Assembly (NCBI RefSeq): GCF_000802235.1
Contig: NZ_JTDL01000002.1
Coordinates: 19,397-83,396 of the forward strand
Source of the DNA: Sinomonas humi
GTDB lineage: Bacteria; Actinomycetota; Actinomycetes; Actinomycetales; Micrococcaceae
Length of the DNA: 64,000 nucleotides
Reading direction: 5' to 3'
Shown here: positions 50,918-58,980 of the stretch, one piece after another
Layout: each line of letters begins with the position of its first letter
Position numbering within the stretch: position 1 is the stretch's first letter
Notes under the pieces: generated by a model
Seen by the model: the letters and a program-made list of their open reading frames with translations, nothing else
Databases searched by the model: none
Told to the model about the DNA's origin: nothing
Program-made: the position numbers and the translations under genes

Positions 50918-51499
50918 CTACCGGTTGGCGAGGTTGGCGCCCTCCTGTGCGAGCAGCCCGTCGGCCACGATCTCGAGCATCGAGGCGACAGAGCCAGGCG
51001 GCATCTCACTCGTGTCCGCCACTACGGCGACGCCGCCCACCAATCGGCTGATCTGCAGCGGCTCGACCCCCGGACGCATGGCAGAGGCCAAGCCCTCGAT
51101 GATCCGTTCGTTGGCGCCGAGGTAGGTCTGGCACTTGGCAGCGAACGGTGAGCTGGGATCGCCGAGCGCGGCTGTGATCCGGGCGGCCGCTCCCCTGTGC
51201 TCGGTGAGCATGGCGGCGAAGTCAGCAAGCCACGCCATGAGGCGTTCACGGGCGGGGGCGTCGAGCGACAATGCCCGCTCGACTGCTGCATTCACCCGGT
51301 CTGCCCACGCCTCGAGGATCGCGTCATAGAGGTCCTCCTTTGTGGGGAAGTGCCGGTAGAGCGTGCCTGCGCCGACCTGCGCGGCCTTGGCAACCTCGTC
51401 CATCGAGACGGCGTCATAGCCCTTCGAGCGGAAGATGTCACGGGCCACTTCGACAATTCGGTCGCGGTTGCGGCGGGCGTCTGCGCGCACAGGAACCAC
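50918..51499 (-). CDS. TetR-family repressor next to an MFS pump
   Basis: 193-residue one-component regulator. The helix-turn-helix is at residues 12-57 (NRDRIVEVARDIFRSKGYDAVSMDEVAKAAQVGAGTLYRHFPTKEDLYDAI). The C-terminal ligand domain is helical and resembles the drug-responsive SbtR/TetR_C group. The start is GTG 51499. It is divergent to an MFS multidrug-type transporter, and a 15-bp palindrome lies exactly in that transporter's promoter, so it very likely represses the pump. It also lies 9 bp before pta, which may tie acetate metabolism to the same signal. Confidence 0.88.
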   Translation of the reverse strand: MVPVRADARRNRDRIVEVARDIFRSKGYDAVSMDEVAKAAQVGAGTLYRHFPTKEDLYDAILEAWADRVNAAVERALSLDAPARERLMAWLADFAAMLTEHRGAAARITAALGDPSSPFAAKCQTYLGANERIIEGLASAMRPGVEPLQISRLVGGVAVVADTSEMPPGSVASMLEIVADGLLAQEGANLANR

Positions 51500-51516
51500 T
51501 ACTCCCTCTCAGACGG

Positions 51517-51545
51517 TTGCAAAGCGGAGAGAGTCTCCGTATAGT
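51517..51545 (+). promoter_or_regulatory. TetR-controlled promoter of the MFS pump
   Basis: -35 TTGCAA (51517-51522) and -10 TATAGT (51540-51545) with a 17-bp spacer. The spacer is filled by the palindrome CGGAGA-GAG-TCTCCG (51525-51539). A second CGGAG..CTCCTCTCC segment follows near 51552-51566. Repressor binding would block RNA polymerase directly. Confidence 0.72.
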
Positions 51546-51596
51546 TCTAATCGGAGCTCCTCTCCACTTAGTGTACTCCGGATAGGACATCACCTC

Positions 51597-53003
51597 ATGT
51601 CATCCTCCACGGCCACACGTCCATCCAATTCGGTCACATCTACCCGTCTCGGCGGAAGCGCCGGCCTCTGGCTGGTCATGCTCGCCCAGCTCATGCTCGT
51701 CCTCGACGCCACGGTCGTGAATGTGGCCCTCCCCCACATCGCCACCGATCTCCATTTCTCCCGTTCCGACCTCAGCTGGGTCCTCAACGGCTACGCGGTC
51801 GCCTTCGGAGGGCTCCTGCTCCTCGGCGGGAGGATTGGGGACATACTCGGCAGGCGGCGCACGTTCCTGATCGGCGTCGCTGCCTTCACCGCCTTCTCCC
51901 TCCTGGGCGGCCTTGCCACCTCGCCCGCCCTCCTCGTCGTCGCGCGCGCCTTCCAAGGCCTCGGCGCAGCGTTCGCCGCACCCAGCGTGCTTGCGCTCAT
52001 CACCACGAACGCCCCGGATGAGGGCTCGCGCAACCGCGCGCTCGCCCTCTTCTCTGCGATCGCCTCGATGGGCGGCGCGATAGGGCTCATCCTCGGCGGC
52101 GCGCTCACGGACACAGCCAACTGGCGGTGGACGCTGTTCATCAACGTGCCGATCGGCATCCTCGTGCTCGTCGCCGTGCCGCGCCTCGTGAACGAAACGC
52201 CGCGCAGGCCCGGACGCTTCGACGTGGTCGGGGCAGTCAGCGCCACGGGAGGCGCCGTCTCGATCGTGTGGGCCCTCATCCAGGCGCCCGACTACGGCTG
52301 GTTCAGCACGCGCACGGTAGGGGGCCTCGCGATCGGCGCCGCGCTCATCGCCCTCCTCGCCTTCACCGAACGACGCGTGGCACATCCCCTGCTCCGGCCT
52401 CAGCTCCTGCGCAGTCCGAGCCGCATCGGAGCGTTGGCCGCGATGGCCGCCACATACGGTGGCATGCTGGCGATGTTCTTCCTCATGGTCCAGTACCTCG
52501 AGGACCAGCTGCACTTCACGCCGCTCGTCACCGGGCTCGCGTTCCTGCCGATGCCCCTGAGCATCTTCGCGATGTCGCGGGTCATCCCCCGGCTCGTCGA
52601 GAGGGTCGGCGCCGTCCGCCTTGTCATCGTCGGCGCAGCCCTGCGGGTCGTCGCCTTCCTGCCGCTCACACAGCTCAACCCGACCACGAATTTCGCGTTG
52701 GTCGCGGCAGCCCTAGTTGCCACGGGCATCTCGGCAGGCATGACCTTCATGCCGCTCACGACGCTCGCATTGCGCGACGTCGAACCGGAGCACGCTGGGG
52801 CAGCGTCCGGGCTCTTCCAGACGATGCAGCAGCTCGGGGGCGCCGTCGGGCTCGCTATCGTCGCATCGACTTTCGCGGCCTTCGCGGTCCCGGGGGACTT
52901 CACGATCGGCGGCCGGGCGGGGTTCTGGGCGGCGACCATCCTCTCCGCCCTCGCGCTGGCCGCCGTCATCGGGCCGATGGCGAGGCGGCAGAGGGAAGCC
53001 TGA
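51597..53003 (+). CDS. MFS drug-efflux transporter, DHA2 (14-helix) type
   Basis: Proton-driven exporter of 468 residues with about 14 hydrophobic helices. Motif D1-like LDATVVNVALPHIATDL is in helix 1 (near 33), motif A GGRIGDILGRRRTFL near 78, and motif C-like LILGGALTDTANWRWTLFINVPIG near 165-188. Both are typical of the EmrB/QacA group. Substrates are hydrophobic cations, antibiotics or dyes in this group but cannot be assigned. ATG 51597 is used; the upstream open frame covers the promoter. Repression by the divergent TetR protein is supported by the operator. Confidence 0.9.
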   Translation: MSSSTATRPSNSVTSTRLGGSAGLWLVMLAQLMLVLDATVVNVALPHIATDLHFSRSDLSWVLNGYAVAFGGLLLLGGRIGDILGRRRTFLIGVAAFTAFSLLGGLATSPALLVVARAFQGLGAAFAAPSVLALITTNAPDEGSRNRALALFSAIASMGGAIGLILGGALTDTANWRWTLFINVPIGILVLVAVPRLVNETPRRPGRFDVVGAVSATGGAVSIVWALIQAPDYGWFSTRTVGGLAIGAALIALLAFTERRVAHPLLRPQLLRSPSRIGALAAMAATYGGMLAMFFLMVQYLEDQLHFTPLVTGLAFLPMPLSIFAMSRVIPRLVERVGAVRLVIVGAALRVVAFLPLTQLNPTTNFALVAAALVATGISAGMTFMPLTTLALRDVEPEHAGAASGLFQTMQQLGGAVGLAIVASTFAAFAVPGDFTIGGRAGFWAATILSALALAAVIGPMARRQREA

Positions 53004-53012
53004 GCACGTGTC

Positions 53013-53057
53013 TTGACACATCCTCGCTCATGGGATTACCTAATGAACATTCGGTAA
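53013..53057 (+). promoter_or_regulatory. paaI-paaK promoter with overlapping PaaR-type operator
   Basis: A consensus -35 TTGACA (53013-53018) is followed 17 bp later by TTACCT (53036-53041), a poor -10 that forms the left half of TTACC-N12-GGTAA (53036-53057). The right half contains GAAC-AT-TCGGTAA, matching GAAC-GG-TCGGTAA before paaA. An operator over the -10 implies repression. Confidence 0.62.
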
Positions 53058-53076
53058 AAAAATGCGAGGTACTCCT

Positions 53077-53595
53077 ATGAGCGATGCTGCTCCCGCCCAA
53101 ACCCCTCTGAACCAGCCGGTCACCCTGGCCGATCCGGAGGCAGTGGCCCACCCGATCCTTACCGACGACTACGCGACCCAATGGATGGGCCTCCAAGTCC
53201 TCGCCCTCGGCGACGGCAGCGCCACTGTCGCCGCCACGCTCCGGCGCGAGATGCTCAACGGGTTCGGCATCGCCCACGGCGGAATGATCTTCGCCATCGC
53301 CGACTCCGCCTTCGCTCTTGCCTGCAACCCGCACACTCCAGACGAGGATCAGGCCGGAACCATCACGGTCGCCGCTGGCGTCGACGTCAACTTCCTCGCT
53401 CCTGCCCACGTCGGCGAGCGCATCACTGCAGTCGCAGCCCGCCGCGCCCAAGCGGGGCGTAGCGGACTCTACGACGTCCAAGTGTTCGCTTCGCCCCAGG
53501 GCCAGCAATCTGACGCCCCGTCGTCGTTCGATGACGCACCCGGGCGGCTCATTGCCGAATTCCGCGGCCGCTCGCGCACGATCCCCCAGCGCTGA
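53077..53595 (+). CDS. paaI: Hydroxyphenylacetyl-CoA thioesterase
   Basis: Hotdog-fold thioesterase, 172 residues, rescuing CoA trapped in dead-end phenylacetyl-CoA derivatives. The family core GFGIAHGGMIFAIADSAFALACN near residues 65-87 contains the catalytic Asp and the HGG turn, followed by INFLAPAHVGE-like VDVNFLAPAHVGERITAVA. ATG 53077 has GAGG at 7-base spacing; the in-frame ATG 53062 lacks a ribosome site. It is followed by paaK and a TetR gene, forming a second phenylacetate locus. Confidence 0.87.
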   Translation: MSDAAPAQTPLNQPVTLADPEAVAHPILTDDYATQWMGLQVLALGDGSATVAATLRREMLNGFGIAHGGMIFAIADSAFALACNPHTPDEDQAGTITVAAGVDVNFLAPAHVGERITAVAARRAQAGRSGLYDVQVFASPQGQQSDAPSSFDDAPGRLIAEFRGRSRTIPQR

Positions 53596-53659
53596 GAGGC
53601 CCGAGCCCGCTCGCCCTTGCCCCTTGCCCACCACCCTGGCCACTACGGAGAGAGAAACC

Positions 53660-55021
53660 GTGACCCAGACTGCCCCCGAAACCCCGGCCCCTCCCGCCCC
53701 GCAGTCCCCCCTGACCTCAGCTTTCGGTCCCGCGATCCTCGACGCCGAGGAGACCATGTCCCGGGACCAGATCGAGGCCCTCCAGCTCACGCGCCTCCAG
53801 GAGACCTTGGCCTACGCGTACAGCCGCGTGCCGCTGTACCAGCGCAAGTTCGACGACGCCGGCGTGCACCCGAGCGACCTCAAGGAGCTCTCCGACCTCG
53901 CGAAGTTCCCCTTCACCACGAAGGAGGACCTCCGCCAGGAGTACCCGTTCGGCATGTTCGCCGTGCCTATGGACCAAGTCGCGCGCATCCACGCGAGCTC
54001 GGGCACGACGGGCCGCCCCACCGTCGTCGGCTACACGAAGCAGGACCTCGAGAACTGGGCCACCCTCGTGGCCCGCTGCCTCCGCGCAGCCGGTGTCCGG
54101 CCCGGCATGAAGGTCCACAACGCCTACGGCTACGGTCTCTTCACCGGTGGCCTGGGCGCGCACGGCGGGGCCGAGAAGCTCGGCGCCACGGTCATCCCGA
54201 TGTCCGGGGGCCAGACCGAGAAGCAGATCCAGCTCATCGGCGACTTCGCCCCTGACGCGATCCTCTGCACCCCGACCTACCTCCTGACCATCGGCGACGC
54301 GATGATCCACAAGGGCCTGGACCCCCGCGCCACCTCGCTGAAATACGCGGTGCTCGGAGCCGAGCCGTGGACGCAGGAGATGCGGCACGAGCTCGAGGAG
54401 ATGTTCGGCATCAAGGCCTGCGACATCTACGGCCTCTCCGAGGTCATGGGCCCGGGCGTTGCGGGCGAGTCGGTCGAGACCCAGGACGGGAGCCACATCT
54501 GGGAGGACCACTTCCGCCCCGAGATCGTGGACCCGTTCGACCTCACGAAGACCAAGGCCGACGGTGAGACCGGCGAGCTCGTCTTCACGTCCCTGACGAA
54601 GCAGGCCCTGCCGATCATCCGCTACCGGACGAAGGACCTCACGACCCTCCAGCCGGGCAGCACGCGTCCGGGCCACCGCCGCATGGGCCGCATCTCCGGC
54701 CGCAGCGACGACATGATCATCCTGCGCGGGGTGAACCTGTTCCCGTCCCAGATCGAGGAGATCGCGCTGCGGATCCCCGAGCTGAGCCCGCACTTCCAGC
54801 TCGAGATCACCCGGCCCAACCGGATGGACGAGCTCACCGTCAAGATCGAGCCACGAGAAGGCACGACGACGGAGCAGCGCACCTCGGCGGCGGCGGCACT
54901 CCGCCAGCAGATCAAGGTGCACATCGGCTCCTCCTGCCGGATCGACGTCGTCGAACCCGGCTCGCTCGAGCGCTCCAACGGCAAGCTGCGCCGCATCTAC
55001 GACCTCCGCAACAAGGGCTAG
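53660..55021 (+). CDS. paaK: Phenylacetate-CoA ligase
   Basis: Activates phenylacetate to phenylacetyl-CoA with ATP, the entry step for the PaaABCDE epoxidase encoded 14 kb away; 453 residues. The adenylation domain shows the P-loop ASSGTTGRPTVVGYT near 112, YGYGLFTGG near 157, CDIYGLSEVMGPGVAGE near 254, TSLTKQALPIIRYRTKDLT near 313 and the hinge GRSDDMIILRGVNLFPSQIEEI near 350. GTG 53660 has GGAGAGA upstream and gives an N-terminus aligning with known PaaK (IETMSRDQIEALQLTRL region); the longer frame runs over paaI. Confidence 0.95.
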   Translation: MTQTAPETPAPPAPQSPLTSAFGPAILDAEETMSRDQIEALQLTRLQETLAYAYSRVPLYQRKFDDAGVHPSDLKELSDLAKFPFTTKEDLRQEYPFGMFAVPMDQVARIHASSGTTGRPTVVGYTKQDLENWATLVARCLRAAGVRPGMKVHNAYGYGLFTGGLGAHGGAEKLGATVIPMSGGQTEKQIQLIGDFAPDAILCTPTYLLTIGDAMIHKGLDPRATSLKYAVLGAEPWTQEMRHELEEMFGIKACDIYGLSEVMGPGVAGESVETQDGSHIWEDHFRPEIVDPFDLTKTKADGETGELVFTSLTKQALPIIRYRTKDLTTLQPGSTRPGHRRMGRISGRSDDMIILRGVNLFPSQIEEIALRIPELSPHFQLEITRPNRMDELTVKIEPREGTTTEQRTSAAAALRQQIKVHIGSSCRIDVVEPGSLERSNGKLRRIYDLRNKG

Positions 55022-55045
55022 CCCGCTACGCCTGAACCCTCCGCC

Positions 55046-55061
55046 TAGACTGGACCGCATG
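55046..55061 (+). promoter_or_regulatory. -10 element for a leaderless paaR transcript
   Basis: TAGACT (55046-55051) is seven bases before ATG 55059 with no ribosome site. The TetR gene can thus have its own promoter besides read-through from paaK. Confidence 0.4.
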
Positions 55062-55703
55062 CCTTCCGCCGCCGCAACAGAGACGCCCGGGCCCGAGACC
55101 CCGGGACCTGCGCCTTCCGGACGCCGTGGGCGCCCCGGCTACGACCAGCAGTCCGTGCTGAACGTCGCCGTCGAGGTGTTCAACCGGCACGGCTACGATG
55201 CGACGTCAATGGGCATCCTCGCGGAGAACCTGGGCATCTCGAAGTCAGCCATCTACCACCACGTCCCGTCCAAGGAAGACCTGCTCGCGCTCGCGCTCGA
55301 GCAGGCCCTCGGCGGCCTCGAATCGGTGTGGGAGGCACCCGAGACGAAGGAGGGGACCGCGGAGCACCGGCTCGAGTTCGTGGTCCGCTCGACCGTACGC
55401 GTCCTCACGGAACGGCTGCCGTTCGTGACGCTCCTGCTCCGCCTGCGCGGCAACACCGAGACGGAGCGCCGCGCTCTCGAGCGGCGGCGCGGCTTCGACC
55501 GGAAGGTCGCCGAACTCATCGAGGAGGCGCGCGAGGAGGGCACGGTGCGGAGCGATATCGATCCCCGTACCGTCTCGCGCCTCCTGTTCGGCACGATCAA
55601 CTCGATCGTCGAGTGGTACCGGCCGGGCGGGTCGCTCACGCCCGAGAAGCTCGCGGAAGATGTGGTCGCGGTCCTGTTCGACGGGCTTCGGGCCAACTCA
55701 TGA
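55059..55703 (+). CDS. paaR: TetR-family repressor of phenylacetate genes
   Basis: 214 residues. After a Pro/Gly-rich leader the HTH domain covers about 27-75 (DQQSVLNVAVEVFNRHGYDATSMGILAENLGISKSAIYHHVPSKEDLLALAL). The C-terminal domain has the WYRPGGSLTPEKLAEDVVAVLFDGL end common to acyl-CoA-responsive TetR proteins. Position after paaIK and shared operators before paaI and paaA suggest that it represses both loci and is released by phenylacetyl-CoA, as described for PaaR in other bacteria. The effector is inferred, not visible. Confidence 0.8.
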   Translation: MPSAAATETPGPETPGPAPSGRRGRPGYDQQSVLNVAVEVFNRHGYDATSMGILAENLGISKSAIYHHVPSKEDLLALALEQALGGLESVWEAPETKEGTAEHRLEFVVRSTVRVLTERLPFVTLLLRLRGNTETERRALERRRGFDRKVAELIEEAREEGTVRSDIDPRTVSRLLFGTINSIVEWYRPGGSLTPEKLAEDVVAVLFDGLRANS

Positions 55704-55727
55704 ACACTTGTTGAACTGATTCAGAAC
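55701..55727 (+). promoter_or_regulatory. PHO-box-like 11-bp repeats upstream of the phosphoesterase
   Basis: GAAC recurs at 55702, 55713 and 55724, exactly 11 bp apart (TGAAC, TGAAC, AGAAC), about 80 bp before the start codon. The complement reads GTTCA every 11 bp, the form of actinobacterial PhoP sites. The orientation relative to the gene is the same as at phoX. TAGGGT at 55755-55760 may be the -10. Confidence 0.5.
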
Positions 55728-55804
55728 TCCGGCATCACAGGCATTTCACAGGTCTAGGGTCTTTCCGGGGACCCTCTTCCAACGACCTGAAGGACCACTG
55801 AAAG

Positions 55805-57520
55805 ATGCCGAAGTTCAGCATTCGCTCCGCCGCTGTGGCGAGCGCGCTCGGGCTCGTCGCTGCGTCGGGCGGGGCCATTGCCGCCGCCCTGCCTGCACAG
55901 GCCCAGTCCGCGGCCACACAGACTCCGATCAAGCACGTCGTCGTCATCTTCGGCGAGAACGTCTCGTTCGACCACTACTTCGCGACCTACCCGAACGCGG
56001 CCAACGCCGCCGGGGAGACGCTCCAAGGCTCGGGCGCCGCGGCGCCCGCGTTCACGGCCGCGCCCAACACGCCCAAGAACGTCAACACGCTCGCGAACGC
56101 GGGCCTCCTCGCGCCGAACAACCCGAACTCGGTGCAGCCGTTCCGCCTGACCCCCAGCCAGGCGGTAACGTGCGACCAGGACCACGCCTACACGCCTGAG
56201 CAGGAGGCCTACAACGGCGGCCTCCTCAACAAGTTCGTGCAGTACACGAGCACGGACACGTGCGGCGCCAGTGCTGATCCGCGCTATCGCGCCCCCGGCC
56301 TCACCATGGGCTACTACGACGGCAACACCGTCACCGGCATGTGGAACTACGCCCAGCACTTCGCGATGAGCGACAACAGCTACGACGACGAGTTCGGCCC
56401 GTCTACGCCGGGCGCGCTCAACCTCGTCTCGGGCCAGACCCACGGCGTGACAAGCATCGATGCGCTCACGGGCATGCAGACCTCTACGCCCGATTCCTAC
56501 ACCGTGAAGACCCCGAACGCGCAAGGCGTCGGCACCGTCACGGGCGATCCGGACCCGGCCTACGATGACTGCTCCGACAACAGCCGGAACGGTTCGCCGA
56601 ACGCCCTCGCCGCGATGCAGGGCAAGAACGTGGGCGACCTGCTCAACGCGCAGGGCGTCTCGTGGGGCTGGTTCCAGGGCGGCTTCACACCGCAGGGCAG
56701 CAAGACGATCGGCGGCACGGACTACGCGCAGTGCACCACGAAGCACACGAACGTCGCGGGCGTTTCCTCGACCGACTACAGCCCCCACCACGAGCCCTTC
56801 CAGTACTACGCTTCGACGGCCAACCCGCACCACCTTGCGCCGGCGAGCGACGCCGAGATCGGCCACAACGGCCAGGCGAACCACCAGTACGACATGACCG
56901 CGTTCGACAAGGTCGTGAACACGGACAACATGCCGGCCGTCTCCTTCCTCAAGGCTCCCTCCTACCAGGACGGCCACGCATCCAACTCCGACCCGATCGA
57001 TGAGCAGCAGTTCGTGGTCAACGAGATCAACTCGATCCAGAAGTCCAAGAACTGGGATTCGACCGCGATCGTCTTGGCGTACGACGACTCCGACGGCTGG
57101 TACGACCACGCGGCCGCCCCCGTCGCCAACGCCTCGAACGACCCGGCGAACGACGCCGCGTGGTGCACGAACGCCGCTGCGAACGGCACGCCGATCCTCG
57201 GCGGCTACCAGGACCGCTGCGGCCCCGGCCAGCGTCTCCCGCTCCTCGTGATCTCGCCCTACGCGAAGAGCAACTTCGTTGACCACACGCAGACGCAGCA
57301 GTCGTCCATCCTTCGGTTCATCGAGGACAACTGGAACCTCGGCCGCCTTGGCGACGGTTCGTTCGACCAGCTCGCCGGCTCCCTCGGGAACATGTTCGAC
57401 TTCAGCCACGCACGTCGAGACGGCCTGATCCTGAACCCAGCCAATGGCACGGTCGTCCAAGCCGCGTACTGCGCGGGCAACAACGGAAAGCACATCGGCC
57501 AGGGCGCCTCCTGCAGCTAG
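55805..57520 (+). CDS. Secreted phospholipase C / acid-phosphatase-type phosphoesterase
   Basis: Exported phosphoesterase of 571 residues. A Sec-type signal lies at residues 1-36 (AAVASALGLVAASGGAIAAALPAQAQSA). The alkaline-phosphatase-like phosphoesterase domain begins with IKHVVVIFGENVSFDHYFATYPN near 41, where Glu/Asn/Ser bind the catalytic metal and phosphate. It continues with MSDNSYDDEFGPSTPGALNLVSGQTHG near 195 and AIVLAYDDSDGWYDHAAAPV near 425. The signal has no twin Arg, unlike most bacterial PLC proteins. Candidate PHO repeats upstream suggest induction by phosphate limitation. Lipid versus small phosphomonoester substrate cannot be told. Confidence 0.85.
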   Translation: MPKFSIRSAAVASALGLVAASGGAIAAALPAQAQSAATQTPIKHVVVIFGENVSFDHYFATYPNAANAAGETLQGSGAAAPAFTAAPNTPKNVNTLANAGLLAPNNPNSVQPFRLTPSQAVTCDQDHAYTPEQEAYNGGLLNKFVQYTSTDTCGASADPRYRAPGLTMGYYDGNTVTGMWNYAQHFAMSDNSYDDEFGPSTPGALNLVSGQTHGVTSIDALTGMQTSTPDSYTVKTPNAQGVGTVTGDPDPAYDDCSDNSRNGSPNALAAMQGKNVGDLLNAQGVSWGWFQGGFTPQGSKTIGGTDYAQCTTKHTNVAGVSSTDYSPHHEPFQYYASTANPHHLAPASDAEIGHNGQANHQYDMTAFDKVVNTDNMPAVSFLKAPSYQDGHASNSDPIDEQQFVVNEINSIQKSKNWDSTAIVLAYDDSDGWYDHAAAPVANASNDPANDAAWCTNAAANGTPILGGYQDRCGPGQRLPLLVISPYAKSNFVDHTQTQQSSILRFIEDNWNLGRLGDGSFDQLAGSLGNMFDFSHARRDGLILNPANGTVVQAAYCAGNNGKHIGQGASCS

Positions 57521-57536
57521 CCCAAGTCGCACCCGG

Positions 57537-57568
57537 GCCCCCGTCGCGTTACCACAAGCGGCGGGGGC
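57537..57568 (+). terminator. Terminator after the phosphoesterase gene
   Basis: GCCCCCGTCGC (57537-57547) pairs with GCGGCGGGGGC (57558-57568), with one G-T pair and a 10-base loop, starting 17 bp past the stop. A short T-containing tail follows (GTATGTTT). Confidence 0.75.
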
Positions 57569-57642
57569 TCGTATGTTTCAAATTGGCATCGATGATTTGC
57601 TTCGGCTTTGATTCCCTGCGAGCACCTGCCTACACTCAAAAA

Positions 57643-57782
57643 CGTGACCTGCATCTCAACGGCGCGATGCAGGTTTTATTCTGTCCGGCTCGATGATGAG
57701 CCGGATGGAAGCTAAGGGAAGAGAACTGGTTAGAGAAGAGGGCCGCCTCCCCGGCAATCCGGGGAGGCGGCCCTCTCGCTTT
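57643..57782 (+). ncRNA. Candidate small RNA with three hairpins
   Basis: A promoter TTGATT (57608-57613), 17-bp spacer, TACACT (57631-57636) would start RNA near 57643. The transcript would hold hairpin 1 (ACCTGCATC 57647-57655 with GATGCAGGT 57666-57674, followed by TTTATT) and hairpin 2 (CCGGCTC/GAGCCGG, 57685-57704). A 33-base purine-rich single-stranded stretch comes next, then a 17-bp terminator stem (57738-57754 with 57759-57775). There is no ORF of note, and the region lies between convergent genes. I do not recognise the family; it does not look like 6S, 6C or tmRNA. Confidence 0.45.
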
Positions 57783-57786
57783 GTGC

Positions 57787-57815
57787 GGGCTAGGAGGTTC
57801 TGACGGGCTAGGAGG
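57787..57815. repeat. Two 18-bp units at the mtlD stop codon
   Basis: GGGCTAGGAGG occurs at 57787 and 57805. On the mtlD strand the gene ends VRTAS-stop, and the copy reads VRTS-stop in the same frame 18 bp later. Confidence 0.75.
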
Positions 57816-58980
57816 CCGTCCGCACGGCCCTCGCCTGCCCGACGAGGCGGACGACGGCGTCGTGCAGCGGGTGCTCCGGTTCGAGCCCCGAAAGCTCCTC
57901 GGCGACGTCGGCATCACTCGCATCGCCGGCGAGGACCGCCTGGAGGCGCTGCGCCTCGTCGTCGTCCGCGGCGTCGAAGCGAAGAGCGGCGCTCATCGCC
58001 TCGAGCAGGCCGTCCGCAGGGAGTCCGCGCTCCGCAAGCTCCGCCGCGGGCCCAACGAACCGCTCGTGCCGGCTCAGTTTGCGCAGCGGCGCCCGGCCAA
58101 CCCGGTCCACCGTGTCGGGGAGTTCGGCGTTCGCGAAGCGGCCCAGGATCTTGCGGATGTACGCTTCCTGCTCCTCGGGCGCGAAGCCGTACTTCGCGAC
58201 GAGCAGCGACTTCGTCTCGCCGAGCACCGCCTCCACCTTCGCCCTGATGGCGGGATCGGCGATCGCTTCCGCGATCTTCTCCTTGCCTGCCATCCGGCCG
58301 AAATAGGCAGCCGAGGCGTGGCCCGTGTTGACCGTGAAGAGCTTGCGCTCGATGTACGGCCCGAGTGAGTCCACCCACGTGACCCCCGGTATCTCGGGGA
58401 CCTCTCCGCCGAACGGTCCCCGCTCGATCGCCCACTCGAAGTACGGTTCGACGCGGACGTCCAAGCCCCCTCCAGGAGCCTGCGCCGGCACGATCCGATC
58501 CACCGCCGTGTTGGCGAAGAGCGCCTTGCCGTCAACGTCCGCGTCCGAGAGCCCCTCGGCTTGGGCCGCGGCCCGGACCTCCGCCTCGAGGAGGTCCGTA
58601 GCGTTGATCGCGTTCTCGCACGCCATGACCGCCAGCCGCGGAGCGTCTGCGGGCCGTGCTGCGATTCCCCGGGCGATCGTGGGGGCCACGAACTTGAGGA
58701 TGTTCGGGCCCACCGCGGTCGTCACGATCTCGGCTCGCGCGATTCGCTCGACGAGCTCGGCCTCGGCCGTGCCCGAGTTGACGGCCGTGTACCGGTCAAC
58801 AACGTGGTCGCGGCCGCCTTCCCCCACCTCGTGCACGGTGTACGACGGCGTTGCCTGGAGCGCGTCGATGAGCGGCGCCGCTACATCCGCGAACACGAGA
58901 TCGTAGCCAGCCTCGTGGAGCAGGAGGCCGACGAAGCCACGGCCGATGTTCCCTGCCCCGAAGTGGACAGCCGACTTCAT
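57808..58980 (-). CDS. mtlD: Mannitol-1-phosphate 5-dehydrogenase
   Basis: NAD-dependent oxidation of mannitol-1-phosphate to fructose-6-phosphate; 390 residues, the usual length. The Rossmann motif opens the protein (SAVHFGAGNIGRGFVGLLLHEAGYDLVFADV). The catalytic domain has KLFTVNTGHASAAYFGRMAGK near residue 215, the MtlD signature with the conserved Lys and His residues. ATG 58980 overlaps the mtlA stop (ATGA), so the enzyme is coupled to its transporter. The stop codon lies in an 18-bp duplication. Confidence 0.95.
   Translation of the reverse strand: MKSAVHFGAGNIGRGFVGLLLHEAGYDLVFADVAAPLIDALQATPSYTVHEVGEGGRDHVVDRYTAVNSGTAEAELVERIARAEIVTTAVGPNILKFVAPTIARGIAARPADAPRLAVMACENAINATDLLEAEVRAAAQAEGLSDADVDGKALFANTAVDRIVPAQAPGGGLDVRVEPYFEWAIERGPFGGEVPEIPGVTWVDSLGPYIERKLFTVNTGHASAAYFGRMAGKEKIAEAIADPAIRAKVEAVLGETKSLLVAKYGFAPEEQEAYIRKILGRFANAELPDTVDRVGRAPLRKLSRHERFVGPAAELAERGLPADGLLEAMSAALRFDAADDDEAQRLQAVLAGDASDADVAEELSGLEPEHPLHDAVVRLVGQARAVRTAS

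Noticed and set aside
55754..57532. 592-codon ORF opposite the phosphoesterase
   Set aside because: Val/Arg-rich shadow; the + strand protein has a signal peptide and family motifs.
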